A model generated the notes under the pieces. That model was not told where the DNA came from. It made no database searches and was given only the letters and a program-made list of their open reading frames with translations. The translations under genes and the position numbers were made by a program. This document shows positions 45,186 through 57,284 of a stretch of DNA of 64,000 nt, in pieces. Source of the DNA: Chrysoperla carnea (Eukaryota > Arthropoda > Insecta > Neuroptera > Chrysopidae); contig NC_058341.1 in assembly GCF_905475395.1 (NCBI RefSeq), positions 32,193,501 through 32,257,500 on the forward strand, in the 5' to 3' direction. Within the stretch, counting starts at the first letter, position 1, and each line of letters begins with the position of its first letter.

Positions 45186-46554
45186 TCGCGAAAAATAGCT
45201 CATAAGCTCTAAAAATTTTTTGCAAGATAAGTACACCGTCTCATTTGCGAAAGCGAAACTATTTCGATTTAATAACGGGAACACCAAGGTATTTGTGAAC
45301 TAGAGCCTAAAACAATGAAAAATAGACATAGACTTTGCCAAGCGTTTCGCTCGTCATAATGATTCATTTCAATGGATTCCATAAATGATTCATTTAGTGG
45401 AAGAAGGGATGGGAGTTAAGTAAACATCAACTTTACTCTCATCTCTTTGGAACACACCAAGGCCTTCGGCCATGGAGCTCGCTGTGCTTCCTTAAAGATT
45501 GAAATATAAAAGTGATACAGACAACTTTTGTTTTGAACTATGAGCTCCTATAGCCATTTTTTACATTACTAAGTTCAAAATTGACCAAATTTCTTACAAA
45601 CTTTCAACCTCTTTGGTAATGCATTTCCAAAAATCCCTTCCTAGTGCATACCTACGTAATTTAAGGAACGTATGTACAAAATTTCATGCTTTTAAATCCA
45701 GTGTTTTCAGCTGTGCGTTGATAAGTTAGTCTGTCAATTTCTTCTTTTATGGATCTAGTTAAGAATCGAAATATCGGCTCTTTTGATTTTGATTACAGTA
45801 ATGAGGAATATAATATGGTTGAGAATATCAAGAAATTGAGGTGTGTAAAACTGAAAATTAAGAACAACATAGCAAAATAAACATGATTCGAAATATTGAT
45901 TTCATTTATATGTCCCATAAGAATTGAAAGCAACCCATAAGAATTGAAAATTCATGATTGACATAAATAAATGTATGAACGAAGAAGGATGATTTTATGT
46001 CCAATGAAAACATAATATTTTAGTGTTGCTGTTATCTATCTTTGAACATATTTTATACATGTTTACATTTCTTGAGAAATATCTTATAATTTGATATATT
46101 ATAGTGAGATTATATTGATGTAAAGGTTATTTATTACATATGTATGTTGAGATTGGAGATATTTGAAGATATTATACAGCGGTAATTGAAGTGGTAGAAT
46201 TGAAAACTCTTATACTAAGAATTGAAAAATTAGAAAGAAAATGTTTTTATAATACAATTAGTTCTTTTCACAAAATAAAATAGTGAATTAGTAAGATGGC
46301 ATTTATAGACCTCAGTCCCTGGATGACCGAACTTTTCTCTGTATTTTTTGGCTTAAAAAGACACCAGTTTTATCAATAATACAAAAATCATTTAAAATAT
46401 CTCCACATAAATATCAATTTGAATGTCCCGATAATGTACTTTATTTCTTCGTCAATAGATGTCAGGAAGAGTCATATTTTGCAGTCAATGTTTCAGTTTT
46501 TCCTGAAAACACGGATAAAACGACATTTTCTAAAAATAAAACCTAGCTATATCG

Positions 46555-46672
46555 ATTTTTCGCTCCAAAAACCCCCTGCATAGTAATTTTCAGGCAAATC
46601 GTTGGAGCCGTTTTGCAAGAATGCTGATATATATACAAGAATTGCTCGTTTAAATATATAAGATAAAAAGTG
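46555..46672 (+). repeat. RTE-like LINE 3' end
   Basis: CGCTCCAAAAACCCCCTGCA, then GGCAAATCGTTGGAGCCGTT, TATATACAAGAATTGCTCGT and a TAAATATATAAGATA tail match the usual layout of RTE-type non-LTR element 3' ends in insects. No reverse transcriptase frame is left, so it is a 5'-truncated copy. Confidence 0.55.
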
Positions 46673-48898
46673 TTTATTTTTAATTATTTTGTGTATTTAT
46701 TCAAAATAACAAATTAAATAACTCGATTTAAATCTATCAAAGCAGTATTTGTAATATAAAGTACATATTTGGGTGAAAGGCAATTTTTTTTTTCTTATAG
46801 AAATATACTAGTTTATCATGTTTTAAAAACCGCGTCCAAAAGACAGCTCAAAAAAAAAATTTTAAATGGTCGCTCAAAATTTTAAAATCATCGAAAAAGT
46901 TTTTTTTTAATTTATCTTCAAAAATAAAGTCGTCTAATAAACAAACTTCCCATTTTCGCCGGAAAAAACAAGTAATTTACCTCATATTATCGGGGTGAAA
47001 AGTTTTATGAACAAATCGAAAATTGAACAATAATATATTATTCAAATAAAATGTTACCGCATAAAATTAATCACAAATTAATGTGTGTCACATCGTAAAA
47101 TGTTTCCAATTTAATTAGTTAATGACTGCGACCTATAAATAAAATATATGGATATACCAAAATTTAAAATTAGTGTTTGGTATATAAAAACTGATAAAAG
47201 ACAAAAAAAAAACATTACAAAGTTATGATGAAGGTAAAATTAGAAATTATTTTACATTTAATATTCTTCTGTCAAGAAACGGAATTTCTGATTTTTACTG
47301 ATATTTTCAATCTTTCTAATTCCTACATAAAACTTCTATTCATCTATTGTCATAAATATGGGAATGTAAAGCTATTGTCTTCGACTTTGTTAATGCGTTT
47401 CAAAACACACAGAATAAAAAAAATGTAAAAAATTGATATTTGGAGTACGATGGCCTAAAAATATCAATTGTAAGAAGCGTTTTCTGAAGGTTAAAAATTT
47501 GCAGGTAGCTGTAAATTGGTTCTTATTTGGTCTTAATTTCATACCAACACTATTAAGAGAAATGATCCTATAGGATCATTGAGATATATCTCAACGTGAA
47601 AAAATAATCTTTTTGGTACCATCTCCAAAGTATTTGTCTTAATTTTCATTACTGTAGATCTTATACTTTTAGAGGAAATCGATGCAAAAGAAAAAGAAAA
47701 GAGAAGAAGAAAATTCTTGGAAGTTACGTTGACTCTCCTAAAGCTTTTGTTACACAATTGCAAGGATTTTTTAGTTATTAGCCCATACGACTTTATCAAA
47801 TACTTGTGAAAATTAATTTAAAAAAAATACTTATTAGATTTTAAAAAACATTTTTCATTTTGAGGCACGAAGAAAATTTCACAGAGAAGGCTAGAACTGT
47901 TAAAAGGGATCCCGAATCAAATTCTTAAACAATTTTGTTTTCAGTTGAAACTAGAATTTCAGTTAATATTTCTTTAAAATAAACTAATAGGAAATAAAAT
48001 GCGACATTATCATTCTAAGAAAGTCCATAAAAGATAACGACCCTCTATAATCTCTGGATTCGATAAAATCACGAATAAAATGTCTTACCTACTCTTATCG
48101 AATATGATATTTTTTGAAGTATCAATACTTAATTTTAATGACTTTTCTTTTTAATATTTGGTTATTCAATATTTATATCTTTTACAAATTTTAAATTATA
48201 TACAAAAAATAACAATTATAAAAACATAACTTGGTAAATACTACTTCACAAAAAAAAACGTGACTTTTTCGCTTATACAATAAGAATAACAGAAAAAGAT
48301 TTTTTTTTGTGGCTATACGGCTTTGTTAGAAAGGTAAAATAAAATTCACCCACCAAAACTTCATTTGAATAAATTGTTAAATTGTGTTCAATTTCCTCTA
48401 TATTTAGACGTTAATGTGAACAAATTAAAAAAAAAATTTCGTATGCTTTGATAAATTAAAAAATATAAAATAAAGTTTCTTATCTCTTTTTCATCTATAA
48501 ATTGAGGAAGTAAATTTTTCCTCCGATTCAACTTTAATATTAAATTTTGTATCGCTTAGGATTAACATGCAAAAGAAAATTGACTTATATTTCGTTTATT
48601 TAATGTAGTTAACTACATTACTAATTAGTTCATGTAGCCTTAGAGTATAAAGGTTTTACGTTTATAATCATATGAGTTGCAATATTTGTATACATGTTTC
48701 AACGAGAATTGCTTTTTTTCAACTAAGTGAATTAGAAATAACCCACTTTTTGACATGAAAATGGTGGGAAAGGCATGGCGTTTATTAGAATGCTGGTATG
48801 GTATAGAGAGGGAGAGAAACTCAAAAAGTTTCTGATAATACTCTATATACTATTGTCGTAAGATCCATAACTATCGCGTCATTTACAATACTGTAAGG

Positions 48899-49146
48899 TA
48901 TAAAAACATTGGCGCCACATTCATTCATAGTAAGTTCAACTCAACAGTATGGTTTTGAGTCCCACACTACATTGCAGATGTCTCAATGCTACTTGTCTTT
49001 CCAGGTATGATTTTTGGCTCGTTTATCAATACGCATTATTGAACTACGATCCTATTAAGTATAAGTGTAAACGCTATGTTTGTTGTCACACTGCTGGTCA
49101 CTCTATTATTTTTGACCTATTTTGTTATTTTAATAAATATTGCTGA
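48899..49146 (+). other. Candidate small transcription unit with 65-codon Cys-rich frame, or LTR remnant
   Basis: A TATAAAA box (48899-48905) lies 16 bases before TCATTC, an arthropod initiator-like motif. A real ATG at 48949 opens 65 codons with cysteines at positions 9, 11, 16, 40, 45, 46, 59 and 65, and AATAAA overlaps the end (49133-49138). No signal peptide is evident, and cysteine spacing fits no family I know. TTTCCAGGTATG inside could be a splice junction. The same arrangement of TATA, initiator and poly(A) signal within about 240 bases also suits a solo retroviral-type LTR, but clear TG and CA ends were not found. Confidence 0.25.
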
Positions 49147-49825
49147 TATGCCATTAGTAGCATCAGCGATATTACAGTGTTAACTTTTCGCCAGGAGTAT
49201 TGTGGATATCACCAGCAAACCGTATTGCAACCTTGCTACTGTAAAACTGCGCAAACTATTTGAATATGTAAGCGCTGTGGCGTGTTTAGTTCTTTTGCAC
49301 AAAACATGCACAAATCGATTTATGAAAATTTCATAAGCGAGTTAATCTATCTTAATGGAAGGAAATTTCACCACTATTTTATATTTTTGGAAAAGATAAA
49401 ATCATAAAAATGGGTTCCGAAAGACTGCGATTACAGGAATTCTTACAAGCTGTACGATCTTAATTATAATGAAAAAAGGAATAAATAATGATTAGCAACG
49501 GTATTGTCGTTCCTAGTATATGGATCAAATAATGAGAAGATGTTTCTCACGCCCTTTTTCAACCTATTTGTGGTTCGTACTTACAATGCCTTTTATTTAA
49601 TTTAGATGTATACGATGTTGATTGTATTTCGTTAATGAGATGAAGGAACTGACAATGGAAAAATAAATTTTCTATTCAATTTAAATAAATAATTAGTACA
49701 ATGTATAAATATGTGTAAAAATTTTAAATTACCAGTTTGGGCAGAAAGTTCATTCACTAATTATGTTGTCTCTTATTTATTATTTTATAAAAACAACTTA
49801 TCTAAGTTAAGTTTTCATTTTAGGT

Positions 49826-49910
49826 CGTGGGACAAAAAGGGTGCTTTGAAAAACGATTAATACATATTTGAAACTTCGTGAGTGGTTTTCTTTTGGCGAG
49901 TTTACCAAAC
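49826..49910 (+). repeat. Solitary arm of the foldback family at 62093-62503
   Basis: AGGGTGCTTTGAAAAACG, then ATTTGAAACTTCGTGAGTGG, TTTTGGCGAGTTTACCAAA matches the left arm at 62093-62180. Confidence 0.6.
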
Positions 49911-51668
49911 TTTAATATAAGGTATCAGTGTCGGTCAGAAAAATCCTGACATGGAATTTGTTACGCACTATGGTCATTTAATAACATTAATAATTATTAT
50001 ATATAACAATTCACGTAGTTTCAAGTATGTATTAGTAATCAAAGAACCCTTTCTATCGCCCGATCTATTTGTAAGTTATTCGGGAAATTTTTACTCTTCC
50101 ACAAAGCATCTACAAAAAATGCGAAGCGGTGAAGCTGTGTTAGCTAAGTGAATTCCCAGATAGATTCTAGAAAAAAGAGCAAATCGACCATTGAATTTTT
50201 AATTTTTTATGAATTTTTCTTTCGAAAACGAAACGTCTGTTTAAATTTGTTTAATTTTGAAAAAAAATCAAAGTTTTATACATTGTACAACTCCCTTCCC
50301 CATTCTTCGGAAATTCGCTTAAATGAAAGCGGAAAATGTGTGAGGATTGAAATAGAAGAATATAAACTTGGCAAGGATTTATACATATATTAATGTTGAA
50401 ATACCTACGAAAAAATATATACACATTTGTACATATAACAGATTCACCTTCCTTTATATATCTTAATTATTCACGTAGGTAGGATGATTCCTTCATGCAG
50501 ACACAGGAGTGTATTGTAACAGAATTACGAATTTATACGCATGAAGATCCACAGAAATAATTAACGTTTGCTTTTATTTTTTTATAATATTTTCAATCAT
50601 AAAGTAAAACGAATTTAATACAAGAATAATAGAATAGTAATTAAAAGAAAAAGATGAACGCATGTACGTGCTACCTCCGTGTATGGCCCCTAAATGTCAG
50701 GGCATCTATTGAAATATTGAAATTGTTTATTGAAATAATCGAACCATTTTACTTCCCGGGATTATCTCTCAAGGTGGAATAGTAGACTTGCTGGACTACT
50801 GCTGTTAATTCGATGTCCATGTACGTTATTTTTTCTCATCTTCAAAATTTGATCATGAGATTTCAATACATTTTTACGCTTTAAAGCTCCTGATAGGCAA
50901 AATACTATTTTTACCTACTAATCTGTATTTGTGGATAGATTGACGAATTTATTTATATTAAGTATGTAAAATTAGGCATATACCTAATTTTTGTAATCCA
51001 GTCGCAGGTGAGTATAAACTTAATAAACTTAATTAATTCGGACAAACGTTTCAAGGAGAAGTGATTTTTTGATTAATAAATAAAGAATAACGTTCAATTA
51101 TAAATTTGCCTCGCCTAAGTTTCCTACCAGAGTATATAGTGCTTCGATTACGAACATGTGCTACTTTTTAACCTCCTACCAGGCCCGTGGGCAGGAATTA
51201 TCCAAGGGAAGGGTCCAAACGGGTCTAGTACGAAAAGTAAACTTTGGAGTACTAAAGAGTGGTGAATATATATATAATTTTTTTGATAATTTCTTAAACA
51301 CAGTTAAAAATTACATGCCTATGTTTTGTTTTTCTTTTTTTTTTTTTGGGAGGAAGAAAAACAATTTTTTTTATAAACCAATAAAAATTTTGTACGAAAA
51401 TTTCAAACATATTTTTTCCATCTTACATTTAAGATAAATTTTGGTCATCAATCAAAATCCAATCAATTTAAAATTAGGACAATTTAAAGATATTTTTTAT
51501 GCTTGAATTGATACAAATCAACATTTTTTTTATATAAAACGCCTCTGGATTTTTTTGTTATTTGAAAGAAAATAAGTGAATAAAATAAATGAAAGAAAAA
51601 AAAATAACAAAAAAATACACGGAAATAAAAGCTTTTTTTTATTAAATACATATATACACAGTTACAGA

Positions 51669-52208
51669 CCACAAGCCCATGCTGATATTATTTGGGTAAA
51701 ATAATCCACCAGGAATCATGTTGAAAAAGATGCTCATATACGTAAAAGTAAGTCTAAGCACCATGGCGTCAGTTTTGCGCGGTACAGATGAGTGCAGGTG
51801 AGAAAAGGATGTCCCATCTCTTGGTATTTCACCCCTGCACCAGCAAATTTGTAATAAGTATTCGAAACGAATTACATAAATGCCGTCCAGAAATAAATCC
51901 GGTAACTTCGGTAACGAGAGTTGAAAAAAATTTGATCTCCCATCAATTACTGAAGCCCTACGGGTTTACTTCTTTACGGTATTTATGTAATACTTATGCA
52001 GAATTAGTATTCAACAACGCCGTACATATTTGCTGGTGCAGGGGTGAGATACCAAAAGGTGTGACATCCATAGTTTCACCTGTACTCACCGGTACCGCGC
52101 AAAACTAACGCCATGATGCTTAAACTTATTTTTACATTTAGGAGCATCTATTTTAACATGTTTCCTGGTGGGTCATTTCACCCGAAAAATTCCAGCATGG
52201 GCTTGTGG
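51669..52208. mobile_element. 540-bp foldback element with arms of about 225 bp
   Basis: The left end CCACAAGCCCATGCTG and right end CAGCATGGGCTTGTGG are exact inverted copies. Inward, the arms keep pairing through CATGTT, GATGCTC, AGTTTTGCGCGGTAC, GTGCAGGTGA/GTACAGGTGA and CACCCCTGCACCAGCAAAT, with small indels, leaving a centre of about 75 bases. A 106-codon open frame across it is a product of this structure, not a gene. No target duplication is obvious, so the class (Mutator-like or other long-TIR MITE) is left open. Confidence 0.85.
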
Positions 52209-52293
52209 GCTATTAGAACTACCTATCCGCATTTAAAATCATGTTCCATAATAACATCAGAGATGGTTTATTTCGTATATTATAAAGTTCCAT

Positions 52294-52519
52294 GTTGTAT
52301 AAAATGGTATAATATAATTTAAGTGTAGAAATAATATCAAGTGCTTAAATTTCGCATACCTGTAATATAAACATCTAAAAAAAAATATACTGGACTTATT
52401 ATTTGTTATATCATGACCTACATAATGTACCAAGAATTGTCTTAAAACTTGGCGTTCTTAACTTTATCATTTTTATTTGTTATTTTAAAGTGTTTTTATT
52501 TATTATAACAAATGAAATT
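52294..52519 (+). repeat. Direct repeat DR2, left copy
   Basis: This matches 53254-53521 over TATAATATAATTT, GTGCTTAAATTTC/ATGCTTAAATTTC, CCTACATAATxTACCAAxAAT, TTTTTATTTGTTATTTTAAA and TTATTATAACAAATGAAAT. The right copy is about 40 bases longer. Repeat R2 (52751-53142) lies between the two. Confidence 0.7.
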
Positions 52520-52750
52520 AATCTATCTACAAGTTAAACATATTCGATAGTCACACTTATGCGGCAAATTATAATTTTTTGTTTTTGTTAAGTTAAAAAG
52601 TGTGTAATTTAACATGTAATTTTAAAAAATAACCCACATTATTCATGCGTATTTTATATGTAACTTAAAAAACTAGTCACATTTTCTACGTTTCTAGTAT
52701 AACACAATGTCATAGGTTCGTTTTAATCAAGCGTAATTTTTGTATTTATT

Positions 52751-53142
52751 TAGAACTATTGGAAATATGTTCCTTATCTAACGTTATCGCTTTGATTTGT
52801 TTGCTGGTTGGGAGGTAAATCCAAAAAAGTACAACAACAAAAATAAACGACACCAAAAACCGACTCAATCGATTCAACTTGCCATGAATTTTGAGAAAAT
52901 GCAAAAATTTATGATTTAAAAAAAAAAAACGTAATGTAGGCACATATTAGGTTGACTACTAAATAATAATAATGTCTTTTTTAAACTAATATTACAATTA
53001 ATTCATACAGTGGAAGAAAAGTACCTAACTATAAAATTAAATTCAAACACGTATTTGACTTCTAAAATTAATAACTTAAATTTTCAGAAAAATTTCTTGC
53101 AAATTAAAGAGTAAGCGCTACATTTTATAATATATCAAGGTA
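52751..53142 (+). repeat. Dispersed repeat R2, shorter copy
   Basis: Counterpart of 5644-6190, missing internal blocks of that copy. It lies between the two DR2 copies. Confidence 0.6.
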
Positions 53143-53253
53143 CGGAAGAAATATACTTCCTACCGGGTGTCCAATCCTACCTCTAGCTCTTTTTTTCGGT
53201 TTATTAGGCGACTTTCTATCAGATTATTTTATATAGTTTTTCTCTTTTTAGAG

Positions 53254-53521
53254 ATTGTATGAAATGAAAATCGTATAATATAATTTGAGTGTAGATATAA
53301 TAATATCAAATGCTTAAATTTCCTACATCTGAAAATAAAAATATAAAAAAATGCAATGGACTGGATTGTTATAGCACGTCCTACATAATATACCAAAAAT
53401 TATGTTAAGTATAAGAGTCTTACATAATATAACAAGAAAGCTCAAAACTTTACGTTTGCTATACTATATGATTTTTATTTGTTATTTTAAATAGTGCTTT
53501 CATTTATTATAACAAATGAAA
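53254..53521 (+). repeat. Direct repeat DR2, right copy
   Basis: Partner of 52294-52519. It contains an extra internal piece around ATAAGAGTCTTACATAATAT. It is followed at 53541-53585 by an R1 end fragment (AAGTGAAAACAAACAATTGA). Confidence 0.7.
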
Positions 53522-54103
53522 TCACTTTAAAACAACAAATAACAAGTGAAAACAAACAATTGACTGTGTTTATTGTTGAATTTCTCTGTACAGAAAGTGT
53601 TGGGTAGCAGTGCTTGCATTGTTTTAATAAATTAGAAAAGTTTAAAAAACCAACATAATTATAGTGGTCGAAAGGTTGTTTTGTTTTCGAAAATATTCGA
53701 AAGTAATTTCTAGAGTTTTTTTTTTTTCGTTCTTCGAAAACCTTTCACGAAGACTACCTACAAGTTTTCAAGTCCGTATCATTTATAGTTTTGGAGTAAA
53801 TAAATGATTTCACCCTTATTCACTGTTGGTTTTTTTGTGCAATAAAAATTATATATTTAGCAATAAATTATACAATCCTTCATTGTTGAAAATTTTAAAA
53901 ACAATTTTCCAATAACAGAACTGAAACATCCTAATAAAGAGAAAGTACCATTTCTCGGCCCCCTATGCCAATTCATCATCGAATACCAACCGGTCAAAAC
54001 AAAAGTTGATATATTCCCGAGAGTCACCTTATGTTAAAAACAATTGGGTCACAGTACATACGAAATATCATCCGTGCTATAACTCACATAATATGCAAGG
54101 TTT

Positions 54104-54990
54104 AACAATTGAAAACAAACAATTGATTAAGTTAATTGTTGAAATACCATGTAAAGGCAATGTTAATATCGCAATCGTTTGTTTTTTTCATGTAAATAAA
54201 GAAAGATAGTCACTCTTACACTCAAAGTCAGAAGAGTATCTTCGCACTTCCTCAGTAGAAATATGAATAAACAAACACATACATACATTCATACAATAAG
54301 TGTATACTTGACACAATACAATACATGTAAACCTTACCTAATTTGCGTCCTAAGGGGAAAATAGTGATGTTTTCGAAAAGTGTTTAAAACAAAAGTTGTT
54401 AATTTTTTTATATGGAACATTTTTTACATTTAAACTTTTGTTCTATCTCAAACGGTTGACAAGATGAGTCCTATACTGATACAAGATCCACTTGAAAGAT
54501 ATTGCTCGTTTACGAACTTCTCCTCACTTTTACGCACTGAGCACGCTATAAAATTTCAGCTTGATATCTGCTTTCGTTTTTGAGTTTGCGTGTCCATGTC
54601 ACCCTTAGTAAATCAGTTGGTTAAAAACGTAACCAATTCCATTCGCGATCAGCCTAACGAGTTCAATTCCTGCCGTCTCAACAAAAGTTAATTTAATAAA
54701 TAGTTGTTATGGGCTGGTGTAGTGCATGATATATGTATAAAGGAGGTGTACTCAGAGTCTCAAAATAATTTTGGAGCTGATAAATGAAATTATCTGCGGA
54801 AAAGGAGGTAAAATACATATATGGTATCACAATAGGTTCTATAGCCTAAGTGTGTGCGGGCAGAACCGAAAATGAACTAATTTGGTGATTTAAAGAACAT
54901 CTATACTAAAATTTTATTCGTAGTATCAATATTTTTAAGAGTTAAAAACTTGGGGAGAAACTTAGTATACCTTGATATATTTCATATATA
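54104..54990 (+). repeat. Dispersed repeat R1, copy B, interrupted by a SINE
   Basis: The left part matches 1893-2225 of copy A and the right part (54850-54990) matches 2280-2405. Where copy A has the GACA tract, this copy has about 250 bases of foreign sequence with a tRNA-like head (54597 onwards). The copy also carries extra sequence at 54440-54510 that is shared with copy C (56760-56820, reversed), so A has lost it. Confidence 0.65.
54597..54850 (+). mobile_element. Putative tRNA-derived SINE inside R1
   Basis: The head reads like a decayed tRNA: TTAGTAAATCAGTTGGTTAA resembles the polymerase III A box region, and GTTCAATTC (54661-54669) matches the B box consensus exactly, about 40-50 bases downstream, a normal spacing. 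A unique body follows. It sits precisely where the R1 consensus is broken, which supports insertion. No clear poly(A) tail or target duplication was found, so the 3' border is approximate. Confidence 0.45.
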
Positions 54991-55784
54991 CATGGAAAAC
55001 TATGTCTGCCATTCAAATTATTTTGAATTGAAAATGCTGCAATATATCCTTAACTAATTAGTTACTTAGTAATTCATTCATTTTTCCTGAAAAGAAATTT
55101 GCATTTTTGTATATAAAATTGGGTTAAAATTTATTTATTTTATGAATGTACTAAAATTGCAAATTTTTCTCTCTGACAGACATAAAAAACTTTGATATCA
55201 TGTAATTCCTTGATGAAAGATACAGGATCATGTTCACAGTTTTTTTTTTTTTATTCATATTTTTTATTTCATGCAAATACATTTCAAAAGCTTCTCGTAT
55301 GTATACATTGACATAGATGTTCATTTGTTTCAACTTTAAATTCGTAAAATAGTTTTTATCGTGGGCAAGTGCAGAGTGTCCCAAGAAAGTGTGGCTCAGC
55401 TTAATAGTGTCATCCAAAATAGAGTAACTGTTTTCTAAATTTTTGGGGAAAATGTCGCAATTGATTTTTGTTATTGAAAGACAAACTTAAAAAGGTATTA
55501 TCACAAACGAAGCTATGATCCGTAAATCGGCTTTTTCGTGTGTGCCCATAGTGTTCGTAACTCAACCCCAAAGCTTTATGAGAATTAAAAGTTATAGTAG
55601 CATTCTATCCATCCATCCCCATTCATGAATAAGGTTTCAGTTAAAATTTACAAACATTCGTTTCGGAGGGTAATCGAAGATAGATCCGGAAAAAATAGAC
55701 CTAAAGTATTAACGATAACATATTTATTTTAGTGCAAAAACAGAAACCTGAATATTTCGAAAAATTATTTTTCAGTTTTATAAT

Positions 55785-55870
55785 TCAAGAAGTTTGTAGG
55801 ATGTTGCTTTCTCGTACGACAGTTAACAAATGTTAACATTTTTGAAGAATTTTTTCACACAAATTTACAC
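55785..55870 (-). repeat. Inverse copy of the repeat at 3880-3975
   Basis: On the - strand this reads TTCAAAAATGTTAACATTTG, then TTAACTGTCGTACGAGAAAG and CAACATCCTACAAACTT, matching 3905-3970. Confidence 0.5.
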
Positions 55871-56505
55871 GGTAGTTTTCTGGCCAATAGGACCTACTGG
55901 CTTCAGTGAAAATGTGCAGCAAAACCATTACTCGTCAACTAATTAGTGAATAACTTATTAGCAACTGGGAAAATCATTTTCCCATGCGACAACCTTTGTC
56001 ATAAAATAAAACTACGATAACAGGATGGATCCGGATGATATTGGGTTTCGGCAGGTTTTGAATAAATATAAGAATATTAAGAAACCATAATAATATACAA
56101 CAATACTGTTCACATGTATTAACTAAATATCTAATAAAAATAGATCAATATTTTAATGGTCTAGTAGTTCCATTCATCGCTACTGTTTTTTTGTGATTTG
56201 CGATTGCCATATATACTTAACTTTATAAGTGATTTTTCCAATATTCTGGATTGGATGTTAACAAACCATAGTAATTTATTAAAAGAATAACCATAATTAT
56301 TGTTTAAGGAAAAAATCTTCAAAAAAACAATACCAAATTTTTTGTTATGATCAATGAATTGTTACTAATAATGTATTTCTGTGAACAATTATGCCCGGGG
56401 TTATTATTGATGAATAGATATTTAATATTTGTATAAAAGTCATGGACAAATCCAATGTCAGATTCATATTCTTGGTGCTTTGATTGGCATACAATACTAG
56501 TTTTT

Positions 56506-56865
56506 ATACCATGTATATATGAAATATATCAAGGTATACTAAGTTTTGTCCCAAGTTTGTAACGCTTAAAAATATTGATGCTGCAAACAAAATATTGGTA
56601 TAGGCGTTCATAAAATCACCTAATTAGTCCATTTCCGTCTGTCTGTCTGTCTGTGGTCTGTCCATCTGTCATCACGATATCTCAAAAACTAAAAGAAATA
56701 TCAAGCTGACATTTTTATAGCGTGCTTAGGACGTAAAGAGTGAGGTCAAGTTTGTAAATGAGCAACTTAGGCCAATTGGGTCTTTAGTCCGTAGGGCCCA
56801 TCTTGTAAACCGTTAGAGAGAAACAAAAGTTTAAATGTAAAAAATGTTTCTCAGATTTTGATGAA
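56506..56865 (-). repeat. Dispersed repeat R1, copy C (truncated)
   Basis: Read on the - strand it has ACATTTAAACTTTTGTTTC, GTCCTAAGCACGCTATAAAA, a CAGACAGACAGACGG tract, AATTAGGTGATTTTATGAAC, TTACAAACTTGGGAC and terminal CATATATACATGGTAT, in the same order as copies A and B. Confidence 0.7.
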
Positions 56866-57174
56866 ATGAATTTTACATTCAAAACTATATATATGCTACA
56901 TATTTTGAGCAAAATGAACTCAAAGGCCAAAACAAAACCGTGTGCCGTCTTTTCGTCCAAAGTTTGATGAATTAAAAGCTGTTGTAAAAGGGGGTCAGTT
57001 AAGTGAGAGTATGCGGAGCAAAGGTTGGTATTTTTTAGGTTGACTTTGACAATACTGCGAACGAAATAAGCCTCGAAGCACGGTGAAAGGCCTTCTGATT
57101 GACAAAGGAAAGTGTTTTTTTTAATACTTGATTGGTATAGCCTAGCGATGCAAACGGGTAGTGGCTAGTGTATC

Positions 57175-57192
57175 TATAAAAACTCTATAAAA
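57175..57192 (+). promoter_or_regulatory. Twin TATA boxes before the LRR gene
   Basis: TATAAAA occurs at 57175-57181 and again at 57186-57192, about 95-110 bases before the ATG at 57285, a suitable distance for a core promoter with a short leader. Confidence 0.45.
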
Positions 57193-57284
57193 AATTTTAA
57201 ATTAAAAACATAATTAATTTTATAAATTATTTCGGAAAAAATCTTACTAATGTAAAGAATTCTACTGAGAGCAAACAATTAATA

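Larger units (their letters stand above)
41677..57284. other. Gene-poor, repeat-rich stretch upstream of the LRR gene
   Basis: No complete gene could be supported. It holds a Tc1/mariner-type MITE (43935-44213), short tandem units (45115-45185), an RTE-like tail (46555-46672), a possible small transcription unit or LTR (48899-49146), a hAT-like terminus (CAGGCCCGTGGGCAGGA near 51180), a long foldback element (51669-52208), a direct-repeat pair and several copies of R1 and R2. If the exon at 40853-41005 is real, much of this may be its intron. Confidence 0.55.

Noticed and set aside
51788-52108. 106-codon open frame on the + strand
   Set aside because: It lies wholly across the arms and centre of the foldback element at 51669-52208, and the symmetry of that structure explains it.
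54597-54680. A functional tRNA gene
   Set aside because: The B box is good, but the acceptor and anticodon stems do not pair, so a decayed SINE head is more likely.
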